DNA of 64,000 bases from the NCBI RefSeq assembly GCF_047948215.1, contig NC_134462.1, positions 119,160,437-119,224,436 of the forward strand. The letters run 5' to 3'. The DNA comes from Lycorma delicatula. Lineage: Eukaryota; Arthropoda; Insecta; Hemiptera; Fulgoridae. Under the pieces are notes generated by a model. It did not search any database. It worked only from the letters and a program-made list of their open reading frames with translations, and was not told where the DNA came from. Within the stretch, counting starts at the first letter, position 1, and each line of letters starts with the position of its first letter. A program made the translations under genes and the position numbers. Below, in pieces: positions 12,103 through 23,891 of this stretch.

Positions 12103-13060
12103 CCACCTATTACAGAATACCGAGATAATATATATATTGTTGTTCCTTCTTAATTTAATATATGTCTGTTTTTAAAGTTGAGCAAGAATATTATGTATAG
12201 GCAAGAGTTAAAAATAGAAGAGTCCACTGGCTGGTCTGAATGAAAATAATATACATTTACTCCGAAGTAGTTTTGTAAATTTATTTAAATAAAAGTAATT
12301 ATTTTTAGTGTGGAAATTACATTAAAAAAAAGGTTGTGATGGATTTATTTATTTTAGTATATTTCAAAATCGCTTTCAAAAGTAAGTTTAATTACATTCA
12401 TAACATAAATATGCTTAAACAAATTCAATTTACCGTTTACATTAATTATTTTAAACTGCAACCTCAGATATGATTCGCACATTAATTTTAACGAGAAAGA
12501 TAAGTCGGTTGAAACTGTGTGAAAAAATTATCTTGTCAGGAATCAGATCCGCATTATGAATCGGCGAATTTTTTTTTTCTTTTTTTTATTAATCGCATAA
12601 TTTTAAAGCTTGTGAATGGGGAATACGGAATGGAAATTTTGTATTGAATTAAAATACCATACCGACTGAGATTTGAATCCTGAACTTCCTAAATAAAAGT
12701 ATGAATCGCTAACATTGTGCCACAGAGTTCGGTAAAGTGTAGCTTCTACTACTTTCACTCGCTAAATTTTAATCTAATAATTTTTAAACGTATAAGGGTT
12801 TTGAGAAATTATAATTTAATATGGAAACGCTTGAAATAGCAGCAAAAAGTACATAAAAGTATTTATGGTGGTTTCGGAGGCTAAAAATAAAAAGAAAGTG
12901 AAAAAACAGAAGTGATTCAGCGGCAGACTTTAGTCTTGATTTAGTCACTATTCACTCAATTGAGTTATACGTAATCGTAGGTCTTGGTTTAACGTTGATG
13001 ATTCCTTGTGTTTTTCATAACTTTTGTCTCTGTAAAGTATTTTTAGATTTCGTTAGTAAA
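12103..13060. other. AT-rich stretch, nothing recognised
   Basis: Non-coding. The last 150 bp or so probably form the 5' flank of the Tigger-type element whose reading frame starts at 13061; I could not locate its terminal inverted repeat. Confidence 0.3.
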
Positions 13061-15400
13061 ATGTCAGAAAAAACAAAATCAAAAGACTAAATTTAAAAAC
13101 GCGATTAAAAGTTGTTGAAGATGCTGGCTGTGGACCGTCACAAAGAAAATTGATGTAAAATTACTATTGTGGTAAAACACAAATCTAAAAAAGTTTAAAA
13201 GAACAATCGTTTAAAATGATAATAAAAATATAAAAAGGAAACTTTTCGATCGAAAGAAGCGAACGATATAACTTTGGCATGGTTTGAAGACGTCTGTGTA
13301 GGAAAATTTCACGTTAGCAATAAACTTATACAAGAGAAAGCAACAAGTTACGATCAACAATCGAGACGTTAACTGGAAGCAGTGGTCGGTAGGAAAGATT
13401 CTGTCGCCGAATCAACATGGTTTTAAAAACTTTGTGTGGTGAAAGTGAATCCGTGAAGTGGTCAACAGTTGTCATCGATAATAAAAGATTACGATCTCAA
13501 GGACATTTACAAGTTGACGAATCGGGACTTTTATACCGAGCCTAACCGACTAAGTCGTAACGTTCAAAGGTACAAATGCGTACAGTATTATAAAAGTAAA
13601 ACAAAGAATAACAGTGATGTTTTAAGTCGATGCTACAAGAGAAAAAGAACCTATATTAATAATACGATTCGCTGCGGCCAAGATGTTTCGAAAACATCAG
13701 TATGTCCGAACTGAAAGTAGATTAGTACGTAAATCAAAAGGCTTGGATGACGGTCTCCACTTACACCGACCGGAATAAAAAATTCAATGAAAAAACAAAA
13801 CAGAAAGGTGCTGATAATTTTGGACAATGCCACGTACCCTGAACCAATGCCCTGAAGAAGAAGAAGGCCCGGAACCAATTGTTAAGCCTTCAGAGGCCCT
13901 CGGCTATTGGGGCAGTTAGAGTGTATCGTACAGTCTCGACCGAAGGCGGCGTTGGTGATAGCTGGGATGCCGCCGTGAAATCTTGTAGCGGACGAAATGG
14001 TGGAAATAGCAGAAGGGCAACCGAAGAGTCAAGCGAAAGGGGAAATGTTGTATAAGTGGCAGCAGAGGTGGTCAAGGAGTAAGGTGGGTAACTGGACGAG
14101 GAGGTTAATGGACGCAGATTAAGCCACGGCTGGTAATGAAACATGGTGAAGTCAACTATCAATTCACGCAATTCTTGACTGGCCATGGCTGGTTTAATAA
14201 GTTCCTCTGTAATAGGAGGAGGAGGAGGTCGCCGGAGTGTATATATTGTGGGCAATGCGAAACGGTTGAATATACGGTGTTTAACTGTTTTAGATGGAAG
14301 AGGCTAGGAGGGAAGTGCTGGCTATTGGTGCCATAACACCAGATAATGTGATAGAGGCAATGTTGCCTAGCCCTAGAAACTGGAACCTAATTGGTAGGAT
14401 GGTGGGCAGCATTTTGAAAAGGAAGGCGATGGAGGAAGTTGAAGAGGAAGAGGGTACACTACCTACCTAGTAGGGTAGTGTAGGGTGTGGCTGGATAGCC
14501 CCGTTCATGAGGAGTGCGATGCTGAGGCGTCGCACTTCCGATGAGTGAACGAGGACTCCTGAGGTGAGTAGGAAGGGAAAGTGTAAAGACCGAGAGACCG
14601 AGTCCCGATCGGAGGTCCCCTGTTTGGGGTACCTTTGATTTGAGGCACGCAATTGAGAGGACCTAGTCCCGGCTGACCGGGTGGTACCCCATGCCGGGGA
14701 CGGCATGGTCGCCCGGAAGGACAAAAAATAAAAAAATGCCCCGTACCAAGTGACGTTTATTTACTGTTTTCAACTCTGCTAACACTACAAATAAATCACA
14801 ACCATTAGATGTCGGAATAATTCAGTTGTTTAACTTCATTATCGCCGTCGAACAATGACAACTCTTGTAGCAATTACCGACTCGGTTCACAATGAAGATG
14901 ATTTGATTTAAAAGATTTCTTTAACGGATGTAGTAGAATACGTAAAGAGAGCGTGGCTTAGTGTGGACGAAAACACGGTAAAAAAAGTGTTTTAAGAAAG
15001 GCGGTATTGATTTAGTTTATCTTAGGAAGTTAATATGAATGAAGAAACTGTAATTCAAACTGAAAATGAAGTCGTAGAGCTTGGTCACTAGATCGGCATC
15101 GTCATCGATTTTCTCTTAAATGAAGACGAAGAGGTTGAAAATGTAAACGATCAGGAGAAAAATATTCTGGATAAGCACGGTAACGCTTCTACTTACAAAG
15201 ATGCGGAAGAAACTACGATCGAAGACAAAGAAATCCGTTGTTCCTTTACATGAAAAAGGCTTTAAAATGTGTAAACAAATTAAAACAATTAGGTCGTAAA
15301 ACTTGATAACAATAAAATCGTCGACGTTCTTTAACTTGAAATTTTGTTAGAAAAGAAAGCGATTAAACAAAATATAAGTAGCAGACTTCGCTGAACGAAT
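13061..15400 (+). pseudogene. Tigger/pogo (jerky-like) transposase pseudogene split by a LINE
   Basis: ATG at 13061 starts MSEKTKSK, and LKTRLKVVEDAGCGPSQRKI resembles the N-terminal helix-turn-helix of CENP-B/pogo proteins. VDESGLLYRA near 13510 corresponds to the first catalytic Asp region (usual form DESGLFY), and PRCFEN near 13690 and QKAWMT near 13740 also follow the family order. LIILDNAT at about 13810-13835 is the second catalytic Asp block. After the LINE insertion the protein resumes near 14755 with FSSANTTNKSQPLDVGIIQL, then an acidic C-terminal region at 15030-15230. Frequent stops and shifts show the copy is dead. In life it would have been a DDE-type cut-and-paste transposase. 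Confidence 0.75.
13839..14735 (+). mobile_element. 5'-truncated R1-type LINE inserted in the Tigger element
   Basis: Flanked by a 12-bp target-site duplication, ATGCCACGTACC (13827-13838) and ATGCCCCGTACC (14736-14747), with one mismatch. The insert codes for the C-terminal part of an R1-clade ORF2: VYRTVSTEAALVIAGMPP near 13920-13970, then HGEVNYQFTQFLTGHGWFNK from 14139, then a Cys-rich knuckle (C..C near 14245) and EYTVFNCFRW. A GC-rich 3' untranslated region and an A-rich tail (ACAAAAAATAAAAAA) end it. The reading frame has shifts near 14120 and 14300. The 5' truncation is typical of target-primed reverse transcription. Confidence 0.85.
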
Positions 15401-16326
15401 ACTTCCTGTAGTAAGCGTTTTTTAGAGGTTACTAAAAAAAATTTGTGTTAATTGCTGTATATGGTATTTATAGTATTTTCCGATGCGCAATTCATTTTTT
15501 TATAATACAAAATTAATCACCCCCTCATTTACAGTATTTACTTTAATATTTGACATTTCTTTCCGTTAACCTGTTTTATCTTTTTACTAATGTCTTTTTT
15601 TTTCTATTATCATCAACCGAATTATCCGTGTTATTACAGTAACATGTACACAGTTTGATTAAATTTATGTAATTTTAATTAAAAGAATTTCTTCTGTACT
15701 TCCAATTACGTTTTTTTTTTTTTTATTATTAAAAACATTAATTTCCGCAAACTTTAGCGAAAATTATTACGGCCACACATCTTTAAGAAATTATTACGAC
15801 CTCACAGTCAGTCATGTTCTCTAAGACGACCACCTCTACAAAATATCAAAATCGTCTGGAACCAGGGCTGGTCATCTCAGGGAGATTTTACTGGATGTAT
15901 GTATGAAGATGTATGTATGGATGTATGAAGTTGTGAAGCGATGAAATCTCAAAATAAAAAAGAGGTTTTTCACTTTTTTCAGTTATTTTGTAAATTTTTA
16001 ATATTTATTAAAACCAAATTTAAAACACCAACAAAAATAATTACGCTAAATCTTAATTTGGTGCCGACTTCAAATATCAAAATTTAAGAGTTGAAAAGAA
16101 CATTTATAAGATATTTAATTTTCCTACACCGGTATTTATTATTTTAAAGAATAATTTTTATTCATAACATTTTTTACCTTCATTTAATTTAGAATTTTAT
16201 TTAGATAATGGAATTTTTACCACACTGCTAATATAAAAAAATTAGTTTGTAAGAATTGCAAAAGTAACCCCTCTTACCTTGATAGAATAATAAATGACAC
16301 GCAATGAAATAAAATAGAGATTACTG
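15401..16326. other. AT-rich stretch with a small ATGTATGG-type microsatellite
   Basis: No gene seen. Imperfect ATGTATGTATG/GGATGTATG repeats occur at about 15890-15930. A short conserved-looking block (AACCAGGGCTGGTCATCTCA) lies near 15860 but I cannot assign it. Confidence 0.3.
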
Positions 16327-16337
16327 CTGCGCATAAC

Positions 16338-16688
16338 CCGTTGTGGCGTATTCCTGCTAGCCTATTAAGCGTTAGCACCGAAAGGACTTCAGTGGACGGT
16401 CTGAAGGGGAATTACGTCGGGAGGACAGGCTTTATAAGCCTAGCCTTCCGCGTTCGGCCCATGAAATGGGTTCGATAACGCTGGTTGAACAACGGATTGG
16501 AATGCAATTAAATCCGTCTTAAAATACTAAATAATAATAAAGAAAACTTGAAAAAATTAGACCCGCTAACTAAAAATAAACCTCAAAAACACGCCCGATA
16601 GAATCACCCAGCAGCAAGGGACTCTGTCCAGGTTCTGCGATAAAGTAGGGAGTAATAAACTCCCGCCAACTTTGCATTCCATTCCATA
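16338..16688 (+). mobile_element. Young GC-richer retroposed repeat, copy A (5'-truncated)
   Basis: About 350 bp almost identical to 61351-61700; I count five single-base differences, four of them C/T. It is flanked by an 11-bp direct repeat CTGCGCATAAC (16327-16337 and 16689-16699). The 3' end is a short ATTCC tandem. Copy B reaches about 65 bp further 5', so this copy is 5'-truncated, which points to LINE-type target-primed insertion. It contains GGGTTCGATAAC, like a pol III B-box, so it may be a SINE; alternatively it is the 3' untranslated end of a LINE. No protein motif is visible. Confidence 0.8.
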
Positions 16689-16699
16689 CTGCGCATAAC

Positions 16700-19600
16700 T
16701 AAAGCTTTATTGAATGTGAAAAACGTTTTTATTTTACCGTAAGTCTTCTAAATAATTTTATTTAATTACCGTTTGAAAATACTTGGGATAACGTAATTAC
16801 ACTTGTATACAATGTAGCGTATGTACCTTATATAGCGCGAGCTATATATCTCACTGTACTATAATAATCCAATACTTAATAACGATGATGATAGAATATG
16901 AGAAATATACACGTAGACTTTTTCAACAAATTGTAGACAGACTAATTATTTATTTGAAAAATCTTCCGATTGAATTACCTAATAAAAGTTACAACAGTAC
17001 CACCAGAGGTAGTTCTTCGCATTAAAAAAAGATTAGAATAGACCCGTTTTGCGAAAAGGAAATCGTAAACAAATAAAAATATAGAAGTCGAATTCAGAAC
17101 CTTTTTTTGTTAAGACGATTAAAGTTAAGTGTGTTCTATTAATTCAATAAAATTCATTTAAATTTTAAAAAACTGTTATATTTACACCAAATTACAATCA
17201 TATTTTCACAATAATGAGTACAAATACATTATATTATTAATACAAAATAATTTAAACATAATAAGGCAGTTAATTCAAGCTTTTGTTTTCTTATAGTACG
17301 TACACTGTATAACATGTATAATAATTTTTAAGTAACAGCAAAAAAAGCTGAAATTTAATATTTAACGACGTATTAATTTTTCCGATCGGACTGTGGACAA
17401 ATTTGGTTTTAATGCGAAGCACCAAAAATTAAGTTTTACATCAAACACAATTTTTTTAAGTAGAATCTTAGAATTTATGTTACATATTAAAATAAGTATC
17501 GTTTATTTATTTGTGCTCTCTTTCATAAGAACTGTAAAATTACATTACCCAAAAGTAAACTTAACGACCCTCTAAGTACTATAAATTAAACAAAATTATT
17601 TCACAAAAATATCTTACGTACTTCTATAAGCATAAAAATTCTAATAATTTTTTACTAATATGTTTTATTATTTTTAATAAGTAAATTCATGTAATAAAAC
17701 TGAATATGATGAAACAATCATAATTTATCATCATTAATTGACATATTTATAATTAAATGGCAAATTTAAATATTTTTTCTTTTATTTTTAAATTACATTA
17801 CCACATTTATATAAATATATATATAAAAAATATAATTTATATAAAAATTAATTACTAAAGAAACGTTTATTAATAAAGCAATATATATATATAATATATA
17901 ATATTATAATATATTTTATTAAATATATAAATTATAAAATAATATTTAGAAACTATTAATACTATAATAAACTTGAAAAAAAAACATAGTTTATAATTTG
18001 CAGAGAAAAGTTTCTGCCCAAACATTTTTTTCTACCGAAGTAACATTGGCCATAAAATAATAATAATAGTAAATAAAAATTTTACTGAATGTAAGTTATT
18101 TTAAAATAGACAATAACAAACTATTTAACTATATTTTTCTAATACTCCAATAATCTTATAAAATAATTATAATTTTGTAATATTAATCACGCATATATAC
18201 ATATATTTTAATTTAGACAGTTTTTTTAATTAGAAAAAAGAAATCTACCTAACACTTTTTACGTTAACTTCTGTGCATAAAGTAGCAACCAAGATTTACA
18301 TCACCTTCAGAGAGTCTGTTTTCTCTTACGTAAATGAATACTTTTAATTAAATTGATATTTCTTTTAATTAAATTTATTAAAACGTTTTTATTTTTTATT
18401 CGTTATATATCTTTACTAAAATGCGTTATACGTTTAACGCATTCGCAATATACTTAATTTCGAAAAATTCTCGTAGCAAATTTTCTTGTTTTATATTCTT
18501 AAGTAGAAACATATAACTTTGATTTCAATATAAATTAGTGTAAAAATAGTTATACTGTAACTATAATTTTTTTTAGATTACAACTGTTAGCTTAAGTTAC
18601 AAAAATTGGCATTTTTTTAAACGTACTATAGTGCTGAGTATGATACCTTCACGAATTTCGAAATCCATAATCTTCCCCCTTTCATCACTCCCAGATGACC
18701 CCCGAAGGTGATAAATTACAACGGTTTTTAAATTACAATTTTTTTAGACAAAAAAATTTATATTCACTCTAAGATTAGATAATTAAACGTGTAGATAGAA
18801 TAATCATAAATACTAATTTGTAGTTAGAATTTCTGGCGACTTGATGAACAGAGTCTGTTTAGACGCTACCCAACTCTGCAATTCTATACCCTATTTTTAA
18901 TATTTTTTTAATAACAATAAACAAAATTCCTGAACCTTATAGAGGAATTACGCGTGCACACTTGCACAACACGCACAAGGATGTACGCGATCAGAAAACC
19001 CTGAATAACCGTTATAAAGGTACAAAAAAAAATTTAAGTACATATTAATAAATATTCTAAACGCGTATAAAATTCATAGATAATTAATTATTTTTATAAA
19101 CCGATAGAAAAATAAAAAGTCGGATAAAATGTCATAAATACGATGCGATTTAAAAACCGCAAATAAAGCAATTTATATGAATTTTAACTCCGTTGAAGAA
19201 TATTATTACATTAAATTAATAACACAATCGTTGTAAGATTTTATATTAACAAATCGACTCAAAATTTTAATTTGTAATAACGATTTAATATATTTTAATA
19301 ACAGAGACGAAAACAAAAATAGAAATAGTTATTAAAAAAAATTCACAAACCGGTTAACACACTTTCGATGCAGAATAATAACGATATAGCGACTGACAAA
19401 AATTAGAAATATTTTCTAGACGATCGTGAATCGTGAACGTACGAGCGGCAACGGGTACACGTACGATATCGATCCCATTAATTTAATATGTTCGTCGGGT
19501 TTAAGCGATAGAACTAGGAAAAGAGACAAGCATAAAAGAAATATAGAGAAGCCGGTAACAGAAAAATTCTTAAGCCGGTAACACAAGATTTGTATCAAAA

Positions 19601-20639
19601 GATTAAAACAAGGAAACCACCGCTCTGCTGTGCTCCATCGACAAATTGATCGTCACTTTTTGACGCGAGTATAGAAGTACATTTAATAAAGCTAAAAAAC
19701 CAAATGAAAAAACTCCTACGTTCTCTGTCTCGAGTATTTAACATAATTAAACAAAAATAAAACATCCCAACACGCGTTAGAACTATTATTTTAAAAAATA
19801 AATATTTATATAATGATTAATCGCTTGACAATCGGAAAAAGAATTCCTGCTAAGAAAATAAATTTTTTAAAGTGAAATTACGGAGGCAAATATTGAAAGA
19901 TGTTAAAATGACCTTGAAAGTCTCAGGATTATCTTCCATCCTAAGGGATCAACAAGATTTAAGTACCGGACGACCGTCACAATTAATTGTAACGATCGAT
20001 CTCTCTCATCGCAAATAAAAAAGAAAATATTGTTATTTATCGATAAATAATTCTGAAAGAATTCATTATCTTCTACCAAACGGTAATAAAAAGTCAGTCT
20101 CTTATAAGGATGATATCCTCCAAGACGGCGGAGTATGCTTTTTTTTAGCCTAATCTCCTTAATGTTAACAACAGAATTAGTTGTAAAAAATTCCTTAGTG
20201 AATGGGATACTATCGAGATAATTCAGCGTAATTTGGATACACAAAAAGTTGTAACGTGTGACAAAGCAATTATTCGAACTTCATTAAATAATTGGAGAAG
20301 GACTGAAAGTTTTTCCGAATTCTTAAGGTATCTTAGTCGAAACAAATATGTAACAGAAAAAATGAGTTAAAATAAGTTACGGTATCATACGTTTTCAAAA
20401 TATGAATTTGAAATAAAAGAGTGCGAAATGGACTGCAAACAGGGGATTTAATTTTTTTAACGTATATTCCTGAGGTATAAGAAAGGACGATATAGTTAGC
20501 GGAAAGGACTACGAACTAATACGGAAACAGAAAAACTGTGCAACGTCTACGCAATTCACCTAAGTGAACATGTTTTGTGCTATTTCCCGTGAAGAAGCGC
20601 ACAAATATTTATTTTTCACGATCACACAGCAACTGGAGA
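16700..20639. other. Very AT-rich non-coding stretch
   Basis: No coding signal or known repeat recognised. The segment 17800-17960 is nearly pure A/T with TA dinucleotide runs. The segment about 19380-19680 is unusually CpG-rich for the window (22 CpG counted in 300 bp) and codes for nothing I recognise; it could be promoter-proximal DNA, but nothing in the sequence shows this. Confidence 0.35.
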
Positions 20640-20965
20640 AACTCATCTCCATATACTTAGATAAGAACTAACGTCTCGACTCTAGGTAGACGCTCAGGGT
20701 TTCACTCTCATCAGTTCAGGAGTTCCTCTCAAACGGATGGAGGTGAAAAATTATCTAAGACATCGGATTGGCCGATAGATTGGAGGATTGGAACCGATGA
20801 AAACAACAGTGTGTCGATAAACTGGCCACCAAGAACTCCAAACTTAAGCATTCGACTACTTTTTCTGGGTTTTATTAAAAGAGTCTGTCTCGCTCTTCTT
20901 CCTGTTAAAATAGGCGATTCAAAACAACGTATCGCAAACACTATTGCTCGAGTCTAGCAGAGTGT
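20640..20965 (+). pseudogene. Mariner-like transposase fragment (C-terminal)
   Basis: The plus strand reads INWPPRTPNLSIRLLFLGFI at about 20820-20880, then SKQRIANTIARV near 20920-20955. This corresponds to the WPPRSPDLTPLDFFLWGF motif and following helix of mariner-like transposases, carrying the last catalytic acidic position, here decayed (the Asp is Asn). Upstream 20700-20820 is weakly alignable. No terminal repeats were found, so the element limits are unknown. Confidence 0.6.
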
Positions 20966-22770
20966 GCTTTCACATGTTTTGAACGAAAGAAATATTTTCT
21001 AAAACTATTTAAGAATAAATATATTTGGAAAATAAATTTTCTACATACCTTTGATAAATAGTGTCCATTTTATTTGTAATTAACGTGTTATATTAGCGCT
21101 ACCAACAAGGAAAATTGTTATAAGTTATTTTCACACTTACATTTTTCCAATAATGACTTTTTTTGTTTTTCATCGTTTGAACAAAACAAATTGAAATTTT
21201 GAATAAACATTATATGAGATACGTCCAAAATTAATAGCTCTTCTAGTGTAAATCTATCTACATTTTCTCACGCGAACTGAAAAGTAAAGAACAGTAAAAT
21301 TGTGCAATTTCATGGTTTAAAACTTTCTAAAAAAGATCTTTTCATAGTCTCCATTTTCATAAGCTAATATACGGCCAAAAGTCGGCTAATTTTTCTCCAA
21401 ACCAATGTATTTTTTTAAAAATAAATGTCTGAAAAAATATTTGTTTTCTACATTTTGTATGCGATGAATCGCGCTAAAATTCAAATTGTTATTTTGAACA
21501 AGATGAGAAAGAAATATCAGAAACAAAAGTTATTTTTGGAAGAATTACACTAGCATTATTTAAAATGTTTCTACAAAACTTATAATAGCAAAATACTGAA
21601 TAAATAGAATAATTTTAAAAATTATAAGCACGCTAATACCGACTGAAAACTCCCACTGAATGATACTATCACAAACAAAATAAAGCCTAGTAATTTTATT
21701 ATTTGACGCTATTAAATCGACTAAAGCATTTATTGTCTCTTAAAACCTTTTACAGTAATAGAAGTTTCTTACTTTAAGTAAAATTTAACGCATAAAAAAT
21801 AGAACTTATAATTTCAATAAGGTATATACATCAGTGATTTTATCGAAAATAGTAAGGATTAACTATGACAATGAAATAATTAAAATAATCAGACTTAAAT
21901 TTGTAAAAAAAATCAATCGATTTAAAACTAATCTAAATATCAAATTATAAACAACACATCAAGAGAAAAAACTATAAATTAAAATTTAATCGTAAATTAG
22001 CAATTAAATCTCATCATAAATTCATTAATTATAACACAGTTGAGAGTTGTAAGGTAACAACTCTCGTACATATTTCTTTAACACCGACAAAATAATTGTT
22101 ATACACGAATAACTATATAGACCCATGTAGATATAAATATATTTATTAAAACCCAGCAGTTTCACATGAAACTAATTAATAAAAGGTAAAAAAAAAATTA
22201 GTTACCCACTATCACAAGGATTTCTTAAGTGATGAGATCTGTTTCCGATTAAGTAAAATAAAACTCGACTTAGCGGCTTATCTTTAAATTTTTACAAGTT
22301 CTTAGGCGTATACAAAAAAAATAAATAAAAAATCAAGCATTTTAAGATGACAATAACTATTTAAAGACTAAAGTAATAATTTTTTTAATATATTAGCCGG
22401 TAAAGTACATAATAAATATTAAGAAATATGTAAGTACCGCTGAAAGAAATGTCTAATTTCTAGTATTTTGCAATATCTCGTCCCGTTCAAGAACATTCTG
22501 ATTTTTGAAGTTCCAAAACTTTATTCCTTATTTTATTTATTAATTTATCACAGGAAGACTGTAGGCTTTTGCACGGGAACGTAATACTTAGCGAATCCAA
22601 AACGTAGCCAAATGCGATCGTGATATTGAACGGTCAACCTTCTGCACGAGAGACAGAGACCCTACCTTGGGAGTCGGTAATTATTTTATTTACCGATAAC
22701 TAATGACAAGATAATGCAAAAGCGCTTAGCTTTTTTATTAAAAAAATTACAAATAACGTAAAGATAAATT
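20966..22770. other. AT-rich non-coding stretch downstream of glycosyltransferase 2
   Basis: No gene or repeat recognised apart from short A/T runs. Confidence 0.3.
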
Positions 22771-22776
22771 TTTATT
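22771..22776 (-). promoter_or_regulatory. Candidate polyadenylation signal of glycosyltransferase 2
   Basis: AATAAA on the minus strand, about 47 bp after the stop codon of the gene at 22823-23857. Position and strand fit, but the hexamer is frequent in AT-rich DNA. Confidence 0.45.
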
Positions 22777-22822
22777 ATGAAAAACTACCCCTGTAATATT
22801 TCGACGAAGTTAACCTTAAATT

Positions 22823-23857
22823 TTATTCTTTGCATACAATATTTTTAACTTCGTTCACATTAATGCTCGGATTAAATTCGTAAATCTCGCTGATCATATC
22901 CCTGAACGTATTATGATATTTTTTAACGAACGACTCCGTCAGATCGTTTTCATCTTTATAATCTATATCGCAAGATTTCATTAAAAATTTTAAATGTCTA
23001 GTCAACAAATGGATAGAAAACTGATCGCGCCAGTCTTTCCATCTAGTGGTAAACAGTTCGTTCCTTAAATCGTGTACGCCGAACAGAAGTCTAACTCTAT
23101 GAACCAATTCGGGTCTGGCCCATAATATACTTACAGTCGGCCATTCGCCCGCATTAAAATACCAAAGATCAGGATAATAATGATCCTTATAGCTGTCCAA
23201 CCAAAGACGTAAAAATCGAGCGCGTCTGTGCGCTACGAGTACTTGCGTACCGAGGAATTCACCGTCATCCCAACCTAACGCCATTTCAAATCGACGAAAC
23301 GGATCGAGACTTTTTACCATAAACGAATCGTTGTCTAAAAATATTCCCCCGTATTTTAAAAGTATGTTAATTCTAAGAACGTCGCTCGAATGATAAAAAT
23401 GATAATCTTTTGAAAACGTTTGATTGAATATAGATTTAGGCAATTCGGTTTTAACTAAAACGATAACGTCGCGGAATCCTGGAACATCGTTCAAAAGATA
23501 TTTCCAATAATCGCCTGTGAACGTCTCGAGATCGGTATGAACAAATATTTTATCCGGTCTTTGTTTTTTAAATGCGGCTAACATAACCACAGCGTCGATA
23601 AATTTAATTTTTTTCATTTTCGAACCCATCCTTAAAAAATGAACGTAATTAGGAACGATATAATTATCTGTTAAAACTCCAGTCTCGTTATTAAAGCCTT
23701 CGAATTCGTCGTGTTCGTATTTCTCCCATAACGATCCGTCGCAAATGAACCTTCTCTTCTGCGTTTTTTCGTACTGAAGAACGATCAACGATAATACTCC
23801 GACGAGAACGGTTCCGATTATCAACTTAGATTCTTTCATTCCAGCAGTAGTATACAT
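22823..23857 (-). CDS. GT32-like DXD-motif glycosyltransferase, paralogue 2
   Basis: A 344-residue intact frame from ATG to TAA. An in-frame TGA lies 18 bases upstream of the ATG, inside the same exon, so the start is here or at Met7. A type II membrane anchor is seen at about residues 11-27 (KLIIGTVLVGVLSLIVL). The catalytic domain has VPNYVHFLRMG (68-78), a segment PDKIFVHTDLE (101-111), SSDVLRINILLKYGG, and the DND motif at 175-177, followed by a WYFNAGEWPT block. The overall pattern is Gly_transf_sug (GT32-like), normally a Golgi glycosyltransferase needing a divalent metal. The acceptor is unknown. A splice acceptor lies 31 bases upstream of the ATG, implying a non-coding first exon. It uses more G/C-ending codons than paralogue 1 22 kb away, although the proteins are clearly related. 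The intact frame and conserved motifs suggest a working enzyme. Confidence 0.92.
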   Translation of the reverse strand: MYTTAGMKESKLIIGTVLVGVLSLIVLQYEKTQKRRFICDGSLWEKYEHDEFEGFNNETGVLTDNYIVPNYVHFLRMGSKMKKIKFIDAVVMLAAFKKQRPDKIFVHTDLETFTGDYWKYLLNDVPGFRDVIVLVKTELPKSIFNQTFSKDYHFYHSSDVLRINILLKYGGIFLDNDSFMVKSLDPFRRFEMALGWDDGEFLGTQVLVAHRRARFLRLWLDSYKDHYYPDLWYFNAGEWPTVSILWARPELVHRVRLLFGVHDLRNELFTTRWKDWRDQFSIHLLTRHLKFLMKSCDIDYKDENDLTESFVKKYHNTFRDMISEIYEFNPSINVNEVKNIVCKE

Positions 23858-23888
23858 AGCGTTATCTTCAGTACTTCATTCCGGATCC

Positions 23889-23891
23889 CTG
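23889..23891 (-). other. Splice acceptor upstream of glycosyltransferase 2
   Basis: The minus strand reads TTTATTTATATCAG before base 23888, giving a pyrimidine-rich acceptor 31 bases before the ATG. It parallels the acceptor at 1151-1153 of the paralogue. The upstream exon was not found. Confidence 0.5.

Noticed and set aside
13890..14255. Minus-strand frame rich in Pro, Leu and Ser
   Set aside because: Antisense of the R1-type LINE ORF2 remnant.
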